DNA from: Endozoicomonas sp. NE40
GTDB taxonomy: Bacteria > Pseudomonadota > Gammaproteobacteria > Pseudomonadales > Endozoicomonadaceae
Length of the DNA: 64,000 nucleotides
Direction of reading: 5' to 3'
Assembly: GCF_040549045.1 (NCBI RefSeq)
Contig: NZ_JBEWTB010000001.1
Location: 234,288 to 298,287, forward strand
Part shown: piece after piece, positions 52,714-61,723 of the stretch
How positions within the stretch are numbered: the stretch's first letter is position 1
Layout of the letters: each line of letters opens with the position of its first letter
Program-made: the position numbers and the translations under genes
Notes under the pieces: generated by a model
The model's database searches: none
The model's input: only the letters and a program-made list of their open reading frames with translations
What the model was told of the DNA's origin: nothing

Positions 52714-54879
52714 ATGAGTTACCCATACAAGGATGCTGCTCTGCCCGTAGAAGAGCGCGTTGCAGACCTGCTGTCCCGTATGACACTGGCCGAAAAAATT
52801 GGCCAGCTGTGTCAGACCCCGATGCTGGAGTTTGAACAAAAGAAAGAAGCATACCTTGAAGGCGTTCGCCAGGGTCGCTGGGGTTCCCGTATTCTGGCAG
52901 ACACCGCCTGGGCAGGTAATGCGCCGGGCCTGACTGTTGACCCGGTTGAACTGAATGAAATCCAGCGTGCTGCAGTAGAAGACAGCCGACTGGGCATTCC
53001 GTTAATCGTTGCCCGTGACGTTATCTACGGTCAGGAAACGGTACTGCCAATTCCTCTGGCGCAGGCGGCGTCCTGGAACCCGGAACAGGTGCGCCACGCT
53101 TATACCGGTATCGCCCGCGAAGCCGCTTCCCTGGGCATTCACTGGACCTTCTCGCCCATGATGGATATTGCCCGTGACCCTCGCTGGGGCCGTGTCATTG
53201 AAACCAGTGGTGAAGACCCTTACCTGACCAGCCAGTTTGCGGAAGCTGTCGTTCAGGGCTTTCAGGGTGAGAGTCCGGCGAATCCTGATTCCCTGCTGGC
53301 GTGCGCCAAGCACTTTGTCGGTTACGGTGCATCCGAAGGTGGACGTGATTACGATACCACTGAACTGTCTGACAACACTCTGCACAATGTTCATCTGCCG
53401 CCGTTTAAAGCTGCGGTTAAAGCCGGAGTAGGTACGGTCATGTCCAGCTTTAACGATCTTGGTGGTACACCGGTATCCGGCAGCAAAGAACTGGTTCAGG
53501 GCTGGCTGAAAGATCAGCAGGGCTTTGACGGCATGGTGATCTCCGACTGGGGTTCCATCTCTGACCTGGCGTACTTTGGTGTGGCAGAAGGCGCTGACGG
53601 AGCGGCTGAATGTGCGCTGGACGCTGGCATCGATATGGCCATGACCAACGAAGCTTATGAAGACCACCTGGAAAATCTGTTAAAGGCTGGCCGTATCAAC
53701 GAAGAGCGTCTGGACGACGCAGTGACCCGTGTGCTTCGAGCCAAGTTCCGTGCTGGCCTGTTTGAGCGGCCTTATGCCGATGAAACCCGCCATAAAAAAG
53801 TCATGCGTCGTGCAGACCATGTGGCTGAAGCCCTGAAGCTGGCGGAACAGAGTCTGGTACTGCTCAAAAACGACTACAGCATTCTGCCGCTGGCCAAAGA
53901 GAAGCTTAAAGTCGCTGTGATCGGTCCTCACGCACACTCCAAACGACAGCATCTGGGCTCCTGGTGTCTGGACGGCAAGGTGAAGGACATCACCAGCATT
54001 TACGAAGGCATAAAAGCCAACGCACCGGATATTGAACTTCTGACGGAAGACGCCGCCTTTACCGACGAAATGGTCGAGTGCGCTCACCGTTCCGATGCAG
54101 TGGTACTGTGTGTGGGTGAAAGCCATCGCCGTACCGGCGAAGCCCGTAACATCGCCGAACTGGCTCTGCCTGCGGGTCAGGAAGAGTTGATTAAAGCCAT
54201 CGGAGAAACCGGCAAGCCGATGGTTGTGGTTCAGTGTACTGGTCGCCCAGTGCCGTCTGAAAATATTGAGCGATACGCGAACGCCCTGCTGTATGCATGG
54301 CAGTCCGGTACTGAAACCGGTCATGCGGTGGCCCGTGTACTGTTTGGTGACGTGTCTCCCTCCGGTCGTCTGCCTATCACTGTGCCTCGCTCTACTGGCC
54401 AGATTCCGATCTACTACAGCCGTAAACCGCTGGGCAAGATGCGCGACTTTCAGGACTATATGCCCTACAAGGATCAGTCCGTTGAGCCACTGTACCCATT
54501 CGGCTTTGGTCTGACCTACAGCACCTTCAGCTACACGAACCTGCAACTGGCAAAAGAGTCCCTGCCATTCGGTAAAACCCAGAAGGTGACTGTGCTGGTA
54601 ACGAACGAAGGCAAAGTGGAAGCGTCTGAAGTCGTACAGTGCTACATCCGTCAGAACGTCGCCAGCACCACCCGTCCACATCGTGAACTGAAAGACTTCA
54701 GGAAAATCACACTGAAGCCGGGTGAGAGCAAAGAAGTTGAACTGTTCCTGACACCGGAAAAACTGGCGTTTTATGGTCTGGAGAAGTGCTTTAAGCAGCA
54801 GTCTGGCAAGATTGATGTTTATGTAGGCGCTGACTCCAATGCTGATAACAGTGCGAGCTTTGAACTGTTTGCCGGTTAA
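52714..54879 (+). CDS. bglX: Cytoplasmic GH3 beta-glucosidase
   Basis: 721 residues, no signal peptide. GH3 N-terminal barrel: KIGQLCQTPMLEFEQ, IPLIVARDVIYGQETV, GIHWTFSPMMDIARDPRWGR, AKHFVGYGASEGGRDY, and the nucleophile Asp in DGMVISDWGS (near residue 279). The alpha/beta sandwich has LLKNDYSILPL, and a C-terminal fibronectin-III-like domain follows. Secreted BglX has a leader; this one is internal, as for beta-glucosidases that finish imported sophorose or oligosaccharides beside a GH94 phosphorylase. It is the last gene of the operon, followed by a perfect palindrome. The symbol reflects the family, not orthology. Confidence 0.88.
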   Translation: MSYPYKDAALPVEERVADLLSRMTLAEKIGQLCQTPMLEFEQKKEAYLEGVRQGRWGSRILADTAWAGNAPGLTVDPVELNEIQRAAVEDSRLGIPLIVARDVIYGQETVLPIPLAQAASWNPEQVRHAYTGIAREAASLGIHWTFSPMMDIARDPRWGRVIETSGEDPYLTSQFAEAVVQGFQGESPANPDSLLACAKHFVGYGASEGGRDYDTTELSDNTLHNVHLPPFKAAVKAGVGTVMSSFNDLGGTPVSGSKELVQGWLKDQQGFDGMVISDWGSISDLAYFGVAEGADGAAECALDAGIDMAMTNEAYEDHLENLLKAGRINEERLDDAVTRVLRAKFRAGLFERPYADETRHKKVMRRADHVAEALKLAEQSLVLLKNDYSILPLAKEKLKVAVIGPHAHSKRQHLGSWCLDGKVKDITSIYEGIKANAPDIELLTEDAAFTDEMVECAHRSDAVVLCVGESHRRTGEARNIAELALPAGQEELIKAIGETGKPMVVVQCTGRPVPSENIERYANALLYAWQSGTETGHAVARVLFGDVSPSGRLPITVPRSTGQIPIYYSRKPLGKMRDFQDYMPYKDQSVEPLYPFGFGLTYSTFSYTNLQLAKESLPFGKTQKVTVLVTNEGKVEASEVVQCYIRQNVASTTRPHRELKDFRKITLKPGESKEVELFLTPEKLAFYGLEKCFKQQSGKIDVYVGADSNADNSASFELFAG

Positions 54880-54890
54880 TGAACCTTGAG

Positions 54891-54918
54891 CATACAGCCT
54901 GAATATTCAGGCTGTATG
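54891..54918. terminator. 28-bp perfect palindrome after the GH3 gene
   Basis: CATACAGCCTGAAT followed by its exact reverse complement, 12 bases past the GH3 stop. No T-run; it may act as a terminator or mRNA-end structure. Confidence 0.6.
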
Positions 54919-54961
54919 TAATCACTGCGACTGGTCTCGGCGACAGGATTTTGATTTTCTT

Positions 54962-54992
54962 CACTCTTCATTTTCGAGGGTTCTTCCACAGG
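54962..54992 (+). repeat. Copy 2 of the 31-bp dispersed repeat
   Basis: Inverted relative to the copy at 4266-4296, 30 of 31 matches. It lies in a 585-base gap with no convincing gene, so it may be the end of a decayed element. Confidence 0.6.
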
Positions 54993-55464
54993 ACCCGAAA
55001 AACGAACGCTTTCTGTTGGTCTGGCGAGTGATTCGGACCGATCGTTTTACATTCCAGAATAACCCTCGTTAAATTGGACTCTACAGCGGTGAGGCAATCG
55101 TTGTGCTGAGCCGTCTGCCAAAGCTCAGGAAGCTCTGAAAAAAAGTCTCATTTTATGAAAAATAGGTATTTGTAAAAACCGGCTTTTGATGTATAAAGCA
55201 ATAGTTTTTAGCAAACACCCCTGAGTCATGAGTTGTAATCATTTGAGATAAAATCAAGCCGCTCATTTTGTGACGAATGCCCGTCTCAGCAGCTTGATCC
55301 CGTTAAGTATGTTGAGGCTGGAGCAATGGATATCCGTCCGCTTTTCTATTCAGCTGTATGCAGTGACTGTCGCTGGGTACAGATGCTTCCCCCCTTCTAA
55401 TCATGACTTCCTGTCAGGCATTGGTGACAGCAGGATGGATGCGCGTTTTATCTGGTGATATTCC
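54993..55464. other. Gene-free gap
   Basis: No convincing gene, operator or terminator. A 62-codon plus ORF (55270-55458) has no coding signs. The promoter of the ATP-grasp gene presumably lies at its right end. Confidence 0.4.
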
Positions 55465-56508
55465 ATGAAAATCTGTTTCATTATGTATCCATGGGAAAAG
55501 GTTGAGCCTGAAACCGACTCTACCATTCGGCTTATCCATGAAGCTGCAACCCGTGGTCACACAGTAGCTATTACTACAACAAGCAATCTTACAATACGTG
55601 GCAGTGTTGCCAGTGCGTTTTGCGATGTGCTGAATCGTCAGAAAGAAGTACCCAAAAATATACCAAGCTTTTATCGCAAAGCGGAATTCAAGAAAAAAGC
55701 ACTGCCTCTGTCCGGTTTTGACTGTATCTTCATGCGTGCCAATCCTCCACTGGATACTCTGGCACTGAATTTTCTGGATTCTGTTCGTAGCCACACTTTT
55801 ATCATGAACGATATTGATGGTCTGCGAATCGCTAACAACAAACTGTACACCGCTTCCTTTGACGACCCGGCTAACGAGTTTATCCCGGTTACCCATGTTT
55901 CTAAAAATCGGGATTACCTGGAGCGCATTCTGGCTGAGTCTGAGTCTGAAAAAATGATTCTTAAACCTCTGGACGGTTATGGTGGACAGGGTGTCATCGT
56001 GCTGGAAAAAAGTGCCCGGCATAATGTGAGATCGCTGCTTGATTTCTATATCAACAGCTCCGGTGGCACTCATGGTAACTACGTTATTCTTCAGGACTAT
56101 GTCGATGGCGCCGAGGAGGGCGATGTTCGTATCCTGATGCTGAACGGTGAGCCTATTGGTGCAATGCGAAGAAAGCCTGCCAGTGGTGAAACCCGCTCGA
56201 ACATACATGCCGGTGGTGTAGCTGTAAAACACACCCTGACTGCACAAGAAAAGAAACTCTGTCGCTTCGTTGGCCCCAAGCTGGTTAGGGACGGACTGTT
56301 TTTTGCCGGTATTGATGTGATTAACGGCAAACTTATTGAGGTTAATGTACTCAGTCCGGGCGGAATAATGCGAATCAACAGTCTGAACCGAACCAGGCTT
56401 CAGAAAAGGGTGATCGACTTTATTGAAAATGTCGTGAACACTAAAGAGATGCTGATCCAGCGGAAAACCGAATTCCGGAAGGCGATAGAAGATGCTGACG
56501 CTGTCTGA
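55465..56508 (+). CDS. GshB/RimK-like ATP-grasp ligase
   Basis: 347 residues. N-terminal domain MKICFIMYPWEKVEPETDST resembles the glutathione synthetase start. The ATP-grasp core follows with MILKPLDGYGGQGVIVLEKS (lysine and glycine loop), VILQDYVDGAEEGDVRILML (the paired acidic and Arg residues), SNIHAGGVAVKHTLTAQEK, and FAGIDVINGKLIEVNVLSPG (metal-binding Glu/Asn). Glutathione synthetases carry the same sequence of motifs. Such ligases recur next to N-formylglutamate amidohydrolase and QEGLA genes, and here overlap that gene by 17 bases. The substrate is probably an amino-acid or peptide acceptor; it need not make glutathione. Confidence 0.82.
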   Translation: MKICFIMYPWEKVEPETDSTIRLIHEAATRGHTVAITTTSNLTIRGSVASAFCDVLNRQKEVPKNIPSFYRKAEFKKKALPLSGFDCIFMRANPPLDTLALNFLDSVRSHTFIMNDIDGLRIANNKLYTASFDDPANEFIPVTHVSKNRDYLERILAESESEKMILKPLDGYGGQGVIVLEKSARHNVRSLLDFYINSSGGTHGNYVILQDYVDGAEEGDVRILMLNGEPIGAMRRKPASGETRSNIHAGGVAVKHTLTAQEKKLCRFVGPKLVRDGLFFAGIDVINGKLIEVNVLSPGGIMRINSLNRTRLQKRVIDFIENVVNTKEMLIQRKTEFRKAIEDADAV

Positions 56509-58486
56509 ACAACAGATCATCCAGCACATTCAGTCTGGTGAATCTTTCGAAGCAACCCTGCCGGATAAATCTCTGGTCATAAAAGTGCTGGAGTTCGTTC
56601 CCTTTGTTGGGACGGCTATTCATCATGGCAACCGCTTTCGGGAAGGGCTCAATTCGCTTTGCGCCCTTTCGGAGAAAGAGCGTTATTACGAAGAAGATCC
56701 GGGCAGCGGCAACTGGCTGGATGGGCTTCCAATCACTCTGGTGGCCTGTGATTCCCGTTATGAGTATGATTTGAACCGCAGCCCGGAGGATTGCCTGTAT
56801 GACGAAGCCTGGGGTAAAAAAATCTGGCATCGACCACTGCCGGATGAAGAGCGACAAATATCACTGGCTAAGCATGCTCGCTACTATCGCATTCTGGGCG
56901 CATTGCTTGAAAAGCTGGCGAGTCTGTTTGGGCGCTGTCTGCTGTTCGATTTGCACAGCTACAACTGGCAGCGGGATGGTCGTGAGGATGCCCCGGTTTT
57001 CAATATAGGCACTGCCCAGATTGACCGGCGACGCTGGCATAAAACACTGAAAAGCCTCAATGAAGCTCTTAATGAAATAGAGCTGCCAAATCTTTCCGTC
57101 AGTGCAGAGAATGATGCGGTTTTTTACGGCAGGGGTTACCAGGCAACCTTTACCCGTGAAAACTTCCGTTCTGTTCTGACCGTTCCTCTGGAAGTCAAAA
57201 AAATCTACATGGACGAAACCACGGGAGAGTTCTTCCCTCTCGTACATGAAGCTTTACGGGAGCAGCTTTCCCGGGCACTGTTCAATACAGCGGTAAGCTT
57301 TGCCAGTCGTATAAAGAAAAAGTCGTTGAAAAGAACCGATCTGGCACCTTCAGACATCGAACCCGTTGTACTGGAAGTAGACCGAAAGTTATACCGGCTG
57401 GTTCGGCAGATGGATACGCTGATGTACATCAATCCGGTTAACCTGTTACAGGAAAAGAAACGTTTTTTTTCCAGGGGGTATCACTACACACCGAACTTCC
57501 GCTACAGGCAGTTGCGGCTCGATCCTTACTCAGTCAAAGAGCAACTGTACCGGTTGCCCGTATCCGCAATCAGTGATCCGTCATTGAGAGAACTGTACCG
57601 CAGAGTGGTTGACTCACATGCCATGAAAGCGGAACTTCTGACTACGATAGGAACAGAACAGTTTCTTTATAATTCCCTGCGATATTATGGTGAACCCAGC
57701 GTTAACGACCAGGCGAATGCACAGTTTTTGCTGCACGCGCCCTTACTGGATGAAGAACGATCTGTTGCAAAGGATATTTATGCGGAACAGGCTATCGATC
57801 GTTTTCAGCAAGCTGCAAAGGAACTTGAACTTACATGCCAGGTTCGGAGTAGTAAACGACTGGTCGCCAAGGCGATGGTGGATAACCAGAAACAGACGTT
57901 GCTGGTTAACGACAACATTAAAGTATCAGAAAGAGAATTACAGGCATTGATTCACCACGAGCTTGGAGTTCATATGGTGACGACCCTCAATGCCCGTGAC
58001 CAGACCCTGAATGTGTTTCGACTGGGACTGCCTGGCAACACTCATGCCCAGGAAGGACTGGCCATTTTGTGTGAATACCTGTCGGGCAACCTGACCGTCA
58101 GCCGTCTTCATACTCTGGCTATTCGCGTGATTGCGGTTAGCGGTATGCTCAAGGGCTGGACTTTTGGTTATACCTGCAGGCAACTGGAAGATCAGTATGG
58201 GTTAAGCCGGGACAGTGCATTTACCACGACTGCCCGGATATTTCGTGGTGGCGGTTTCACCAAGGACTATGTTTACCTCAGTGGCCTCAGGGATTTATTA
58301 GATATCTACAAAGAAGCCGACTTGAGTGGTCTTTTGATTGGTAAGGGTTCCCTTTTTTGTCTGCCTCTTGTGAATGACCTTCTGGAAAGAGGAATTATCG
58401 AGAAGGCAACTCGAACGCCACCGGCCTTAAACATGGGAATTCAGCACAATCCAGTGTTAAGTTTTTTGGTCAAAGGACTGAAGTGA
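56492..58486 (+). CDS. N-formylglutamate amidohydrolase-like / QEGLA metallopeptidase (DUF1704) fusion
   Basis: 664 residues, coupled to the ATP-grasp gene. The first domain (about 20-265) resembles N-formylglutamate amidohydrolase: FVGTAIHHGNRF, DSRYEYDLNRSPEDCLYDEA, FDLHSYNWQRDG. The second (about 275-664) is DUF1704: metal-site helix IHHELGVHMVTTLN (H-E-x3-H), GLPGNTHAQEGLAILCEYLS with the QEGLA motif, and RIFRGGGFTKDYVYLSGL. This peptidase family is related to the eukaryotic MATCAP tyrosine carboxypeptidases. In many genomes the two domains are separate neighbouring genes; fusion is the notable point. The pathway is unknown. Confidence 0.8.
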   Translation: MLTLSEQQIIQHIQSGESFEATLPDKSLVIKVLEFVPFVGTAIHHGNRFREGLNSLCALSEKERYYEEDPGSGNWLDGLPITLVACDSRYEYDLNRSPEDCLYDEAWGKKIWHRPLPDEERQISLAKHARYYRILGALLEKLASLFGRCLLFDLHSYNWQRDGREDAPVFNIGTAQIDRRRWHKTLKSLNEALNEIELPNLSVSAENDAVFYGRGYQATFTRENFRSVLTVPLEVKKIYMDETTGEFFPLVHEALREQLSRALFNTAVSFASRIKKKSLKRTDLAPSDIEPVVLEVDRKLYRLVRQMDTLMYINPVNLLQEKKRFFSRGYHYTPNFRYRQLRLDPYSVKEQLYRLPVSAISDPSLRELYRRVVDSHAMKAELLTTIGTEQFLYNSLRYYGEPSVNDQANAQFLLHAPLLDEERSVAKDIYAEQAIDRFQQAAKELELTCQVRSSKRLVAKAMVDNQKQTLLVNDNIKVSERELQALIHHELGVHMVTTLNARDQTLNVFRLGLPGNTHAQEGLAILCEYLSGNLTVSRLHTLAIRVIAVSGMLKGWTFGYTCRQLEDQYGLSRDSAFTTTARIFRGGGFTKDYVYLSGLRDLLDIYKEADLSGLLIGKGSLFCLPLVNDLLERGIIEKATRTPPALNMGIQHNPVLSFLVKGLK

Positions 58487-58699
58487 TACAAAATACCTTT
58501 CCGAGCTCATTAAAGGTGGTCTGAATGACTCTCGGCGGGGTGATATCATGATCAACTTCAGACACTGGAAATCGCCATTCACCAAAAGCTCGGGTTTTGG
58601 TTGAACGCTTTCAAACCATTCCAGAAACGTGTTGTGATTACCCGCCGAAACGCCATTGCTCGACTGTGTTGTTGTGGATTTATTGCTGTTATCGGACAT
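58457..58699 (-). CDS. Small hypothetical protein
   Basis: 80 residues from an ATG at 58699 with AGAAGG ten bases upstream. The N-terminus (MSDNSNKSTTTQSSNGVSAG) is polar and low-complexity; no domain is recognised. It converges with the fusion gene and overlaps its last 30 bases. It might be a decayed or chance ORF. Confidence 0.3.
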   Translation of the reverse strand: MSDNSNKSTTTQSSNGVSAGNHNTFLEWFESVQPKPELLVNGDFQCLKLIMISPRRESFRPPLMSSERYFVSLQSFDQKT

Positions 58700-58851
58700 T
58701 TTATAAAGCCTTCTTGTTTTAAAAACTAATGCTACCAAATATTGCCAGGGCAAACCGCCTCTTAACGTGCCGGGTCTGGCTGATCGGGTACTTACGAAGG
58801 ATTTTCTGTATGCCTGAAAGTGCGCTACACCATTTTAATAACAGCCCCCGG

Positions 58852-59583
58852 TCACAGCCTTGAATGTCGCCGCTGAGAATTTCTTGCTGCATAAATGCCG
58901 CGCTGAAGCGCAATCACCGCTTCAGCGGACTGATTGCCAATCGCACGCATTTCAACGTCATTGCCTGTCTTCAGGTTCAGCTTGAGGATACTGAGGTAGC
59001 TTTTACCGTTGACAAATTTTGAACCCGCTGTGCGGTTGCGAAATTCAATTCTGGCATCAATACCCTTCATTTGTGTTGCAAAATTTTGTGCGAAATGTCG
59101 TATGACTCCGGGGGATGCGTTGACTTTAAACTCGTGGTAAAGGTATTCCGACGGGGCTCGCGGCAGTGGCGCAACCCCCATGACGTTATCGATGGCTTCA
59201 GCGATATCGGCATTGAGCACCCGTTCGGCCAGAATGGGGTCTGAAGACCACTCAAAAATACGGTCACAGATGCTGATATCTTCATCTTCATCACCCGCAA
59301 AAGCGATGGTGGCAAACAGCACGGCCGACTGTTCTTTATACGGCACTATACTGTTGGTGGTCACAACCCCCACGCCTGTATGCTTCGCGCCCGTTATTTT
59401 GACAAGAACAATATGCTTGCCAACCAGTATTTCCTCTCTTTCTATGTCATGGTCTGCTGACAGATAGCCTTCTGCACGTAGCAAGGTTTCGGAAATGGCT
59501 TTCAGCGTAACCGGATTAACCGTGTTGATGTGATGGCACAGCAATGCCTGGTCCCAAACTGGTTTTTTTACTTCTGTGGACAC
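58852..59583 (-). CDS. Degenerate PTS EIIA-HPr-like protein
   Basis: 243 residues from GTG 59583. The C-terminal ~85 residues follow the HPr pattern: ARIEFRNRTAGSKFVNGKSY, LSILKLNLKTGNDVEMRAIG, AEAVIALQRGI. The canonical GLHxRPA around the phosphorylated His is replaced by GVIRHFA, so the active-site His is not in place. The N-terminal ~140 residues weakly resemble an EIIA of the fructose/nitrogen type, and the IPHG motif there reads IVPYKE. The layout therefore recalls FruB-like EIIA-HPr fusions that have lost both phosphorylation sites. It is probably a non-enzymatic regulatory relic. No PTS genes are adjacent. The HPr part is moderately supported, the EIIA part weakly. Confidence 0.55.
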   Translation of the reverse strand: MSTEVKKPVWDQALLCHHINTVNPVTLKAISETLLRAEGYLSADHDIEREEILVGKHIVLVKITGAKHTGVGVVTTNSIVPYKEQSAVLFATIAFAGDEDEDISICDRIFEWSSDPILAERVLNADIAEAIDNVMGVAPLPRAPSEYLYHEFKVNASPGVIRHFAQNFATQMKGIDARIEFRNRTAGSKFVNGKSYLSILKLNLKTGNDVEMRAIGNQSAEAVIALQRGIYAARNSQRRHSRL

Positions 59584-59871
59584 AAATAAATACTCTTTTT
59601 AAAAAGTAATAAAAGCTAAAAACGAATATATCCGGCTGTGTGCAAGAGTGCGATATGGATATTATCGTTCGGAATAAAATCAAACATTTGTTTGATAGAG
59701 ATCAGATTTCTTGACTGTGGTATGTCTTTAAGTACCTGCACACGATGGTGTCGTTTTAAGGGCAACCCCCCTGTTTAATTACATAATGATCAGTTATTCA
59801 TGCATATTTTTGTCTATATTGCATAACTTGATTAAAAAACAAGTGAATTACGCAATATAAAAGGATGAGGC

Positions 59872-61572
59872 ATGATTAATATACGTCCGTTAGGTTTATC
59901 CTTATCGCTCATCGGAGCTGTCTGCCAGGCTGCCGCTGCAACAGGACCATTTATGCACACCCCGGTCAATATTGAAATGTTGCCCTTTGATTCGGGCAAA
60001 AACATTCTGGATGACATCATTGATTTGAAATTAAACCATTTTAATTTGAAATTGAACCATTCAATGACTCGTCCAGAAGACGTCATCCTGCTCTACCCAG
60101 TATCACAGGGTGCTACCGGAGGTAACGTTGATGAAGATGGGCAAGAGCCACAAGGTGTAAGCGGTCTGATGTCAGCGAGCATGATGAGTAGCATTAATCT
60201 GAATCCATTAGGTGCCGGGCTTGATGAAGAAACACAAAGAGCAATAGAGTTTTCTGCATCTGATCGTTTAGAAATAGACCCCGTAATATACCCACATTTT
60301 CATCGATTGGTACTGTTGGGGGGAGATCTTACCCAGATCACAGGCGAGTTGTGTCCGGCATTGATGTCAGATATAAACAGGTTGATAGAAAATATTCTGA
60401 AAAAAGAAGGTACAACTCTCGAGGAATTGAAGTTCAACCACTTACTCTTCCGCTGGTTGCGATGGCTCAAAGGAAGCAACATCATACATACGCTAAACAG
60501 GATATACCTGACCAGTACTCATCGTGAACAGCCTGAAGATTTTAATTTCACGATGTTGATGGTGACGTATTCAGACTTGGGTAGCATGATCCGGTTTTAT
60601 AATGCCCTGAGCAATATTAACATGGGAGATGTTGCTTTTTCAGACGTAGTCAGAAACTTTTTATCGCAGATGGTAGTAGGAAGCATGCCCTCTGAAGAGA
60701 GCGGTATTATTCCCATCATGGAGCAGCCGGTGACGATCCTGGTAACGGCTATTGTCTACCAGAGCTCTTTAATTGAAGCGTTGATTAACGGAAGAAACAT
60801 CACGTTTAATCTATCAGAGTTTTCAGAAAACAGAGAATTGTATGCAGAACGTTATCAACATCTTGTGCCCAGCCTGTCAAACGCTATTTCTCAACTATTA
60901 GTTACCGACGAGAAAGATGGAAACAGAGAAACGCCTAAAAGTCGAAGGTGTGCATTAGCGATAATACATATTCTGTTGAATGAAACTGGCCTTATGTCTC
61001 AGTTATCTTCTGGCCAGTACCGGGTTGGAAGTCAGCCTCTTGCAACTGTTGAAGCAATCAGTCCGGGCCTGCTTGCGATACTGAACAACTTTGCAGGACA
61101 ATCATCACAAGCCCGCGCACAATCCGTAGCAGTCATCATAGCCATGTTAAATATGCCTTATTTGGTAGGCATGCTGAATCGAATAGAAGGCAGTGAGAGC
61201 CACAACCTTCAAAGAGTGTTTACCTGGATATCTGAGCGATACACAACCATTGTCAATAATACTCAGGATGAGTGGAGTCAACTGATACTTGAAGCGGCTA
61301 TTGAATCAATTGCCCACCCATCTGAGGTATCACACAATAATTCCGACTCAATAAACCAGCTCGTTACCGGGTGGGTAAGTACTATTCAAAAAGAGACATT
61401 GGCGGATGCTGACGGCTTTGAAGTCACCGATATAGAAGAGCACACTGTTCGTGTCGTTCCGGGTGCGGTGGTTTCAGCGCTGATTCGATTGCATCCATCT
61501 ATGTCTCAATTTTCGAATAAAGAGACCTCAGACATTAAGGGCGAGATGAAGCGCTTAATGAGAAAAAAATAA
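59872..61572 (+). CDS. Secreted helical protein of unknown function
   Basis: 566 residues. AAGGATGAGG precedes the ATG. A signal peptide (LGLSLSLIGAVCQAAAATG) is followed by a short duplication (LKLNHFNLKLNHS, from an 18-bp direct repeat near 60027-60060). The rest is largely helical and Leu/Ile/Asn-rich with frequent Ser and Met, for example SALIRLHPSMSQFSNKET near the end. No catalytic motif or known domain was identified. It lies 151 bases before the OTU-domain gene on the same strand, so the two may belong to one host-directed group. Confidence 0.65.
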   Translation: MINIRPLGLSLSLIGAVCQAAAATGPFMHTPVNIEMLPFDSGKNILDDIIDLKLNHFNLKLNHSMTRPEDVILLYPVSQGATGGNVDEDGQEPQGVSGLMSASMMSSINLNPLGAGLDEETQRAIEFSASDRLEIDPVIYPHFHRLVLLGGDLTQITGELCPALMSDINRLIENILKKEGTTLEELKFNHLLFRWLRWLKGSNIIHTLNRIYLTSTHREQPEDFNFTMLMVTYSDLGSMIRFYNALSNINMGDVAFSDVVRNFLSQMVVGSMPSEESGIIPIMEQPVTILVTAIVYQSSLIEALINGRNITFNLSEFSENRELYAERYQHLVPSLSNAISQLLVTDEKDGNRETPKSRRCALAIIHILLNETGLMSQLSSGQYRVGSQPLATVEAISPGLLAILNNFAGQSSQARAQSVAVIIAMLNMPYLVGMLNRIEGSESHNLQRVFTWISERYTTIVNNTQDEWSQLILEAAIESIAHPSEVSHNNSDSINQLVTGWVSTIQKETLADADGFEVTDIEEHTVRVVPGAVVSALIRLHPSMSQFSNKETSDIKGEMKRLMRKK

Positions 61573-61723
61573 GAGAGGCCGCTTATCAACCCACTCAGAG
61601 TCAGGCAGACCAAACTGACACTGCACCAGCCTGCCAGCAGACTGGTATCAGGCATTCAGACCTTTAACACGACTTCTTCGTGCCGATATCCCCTGCAATT
61701 ATTTTCAATGATAAGGAAGGGCC

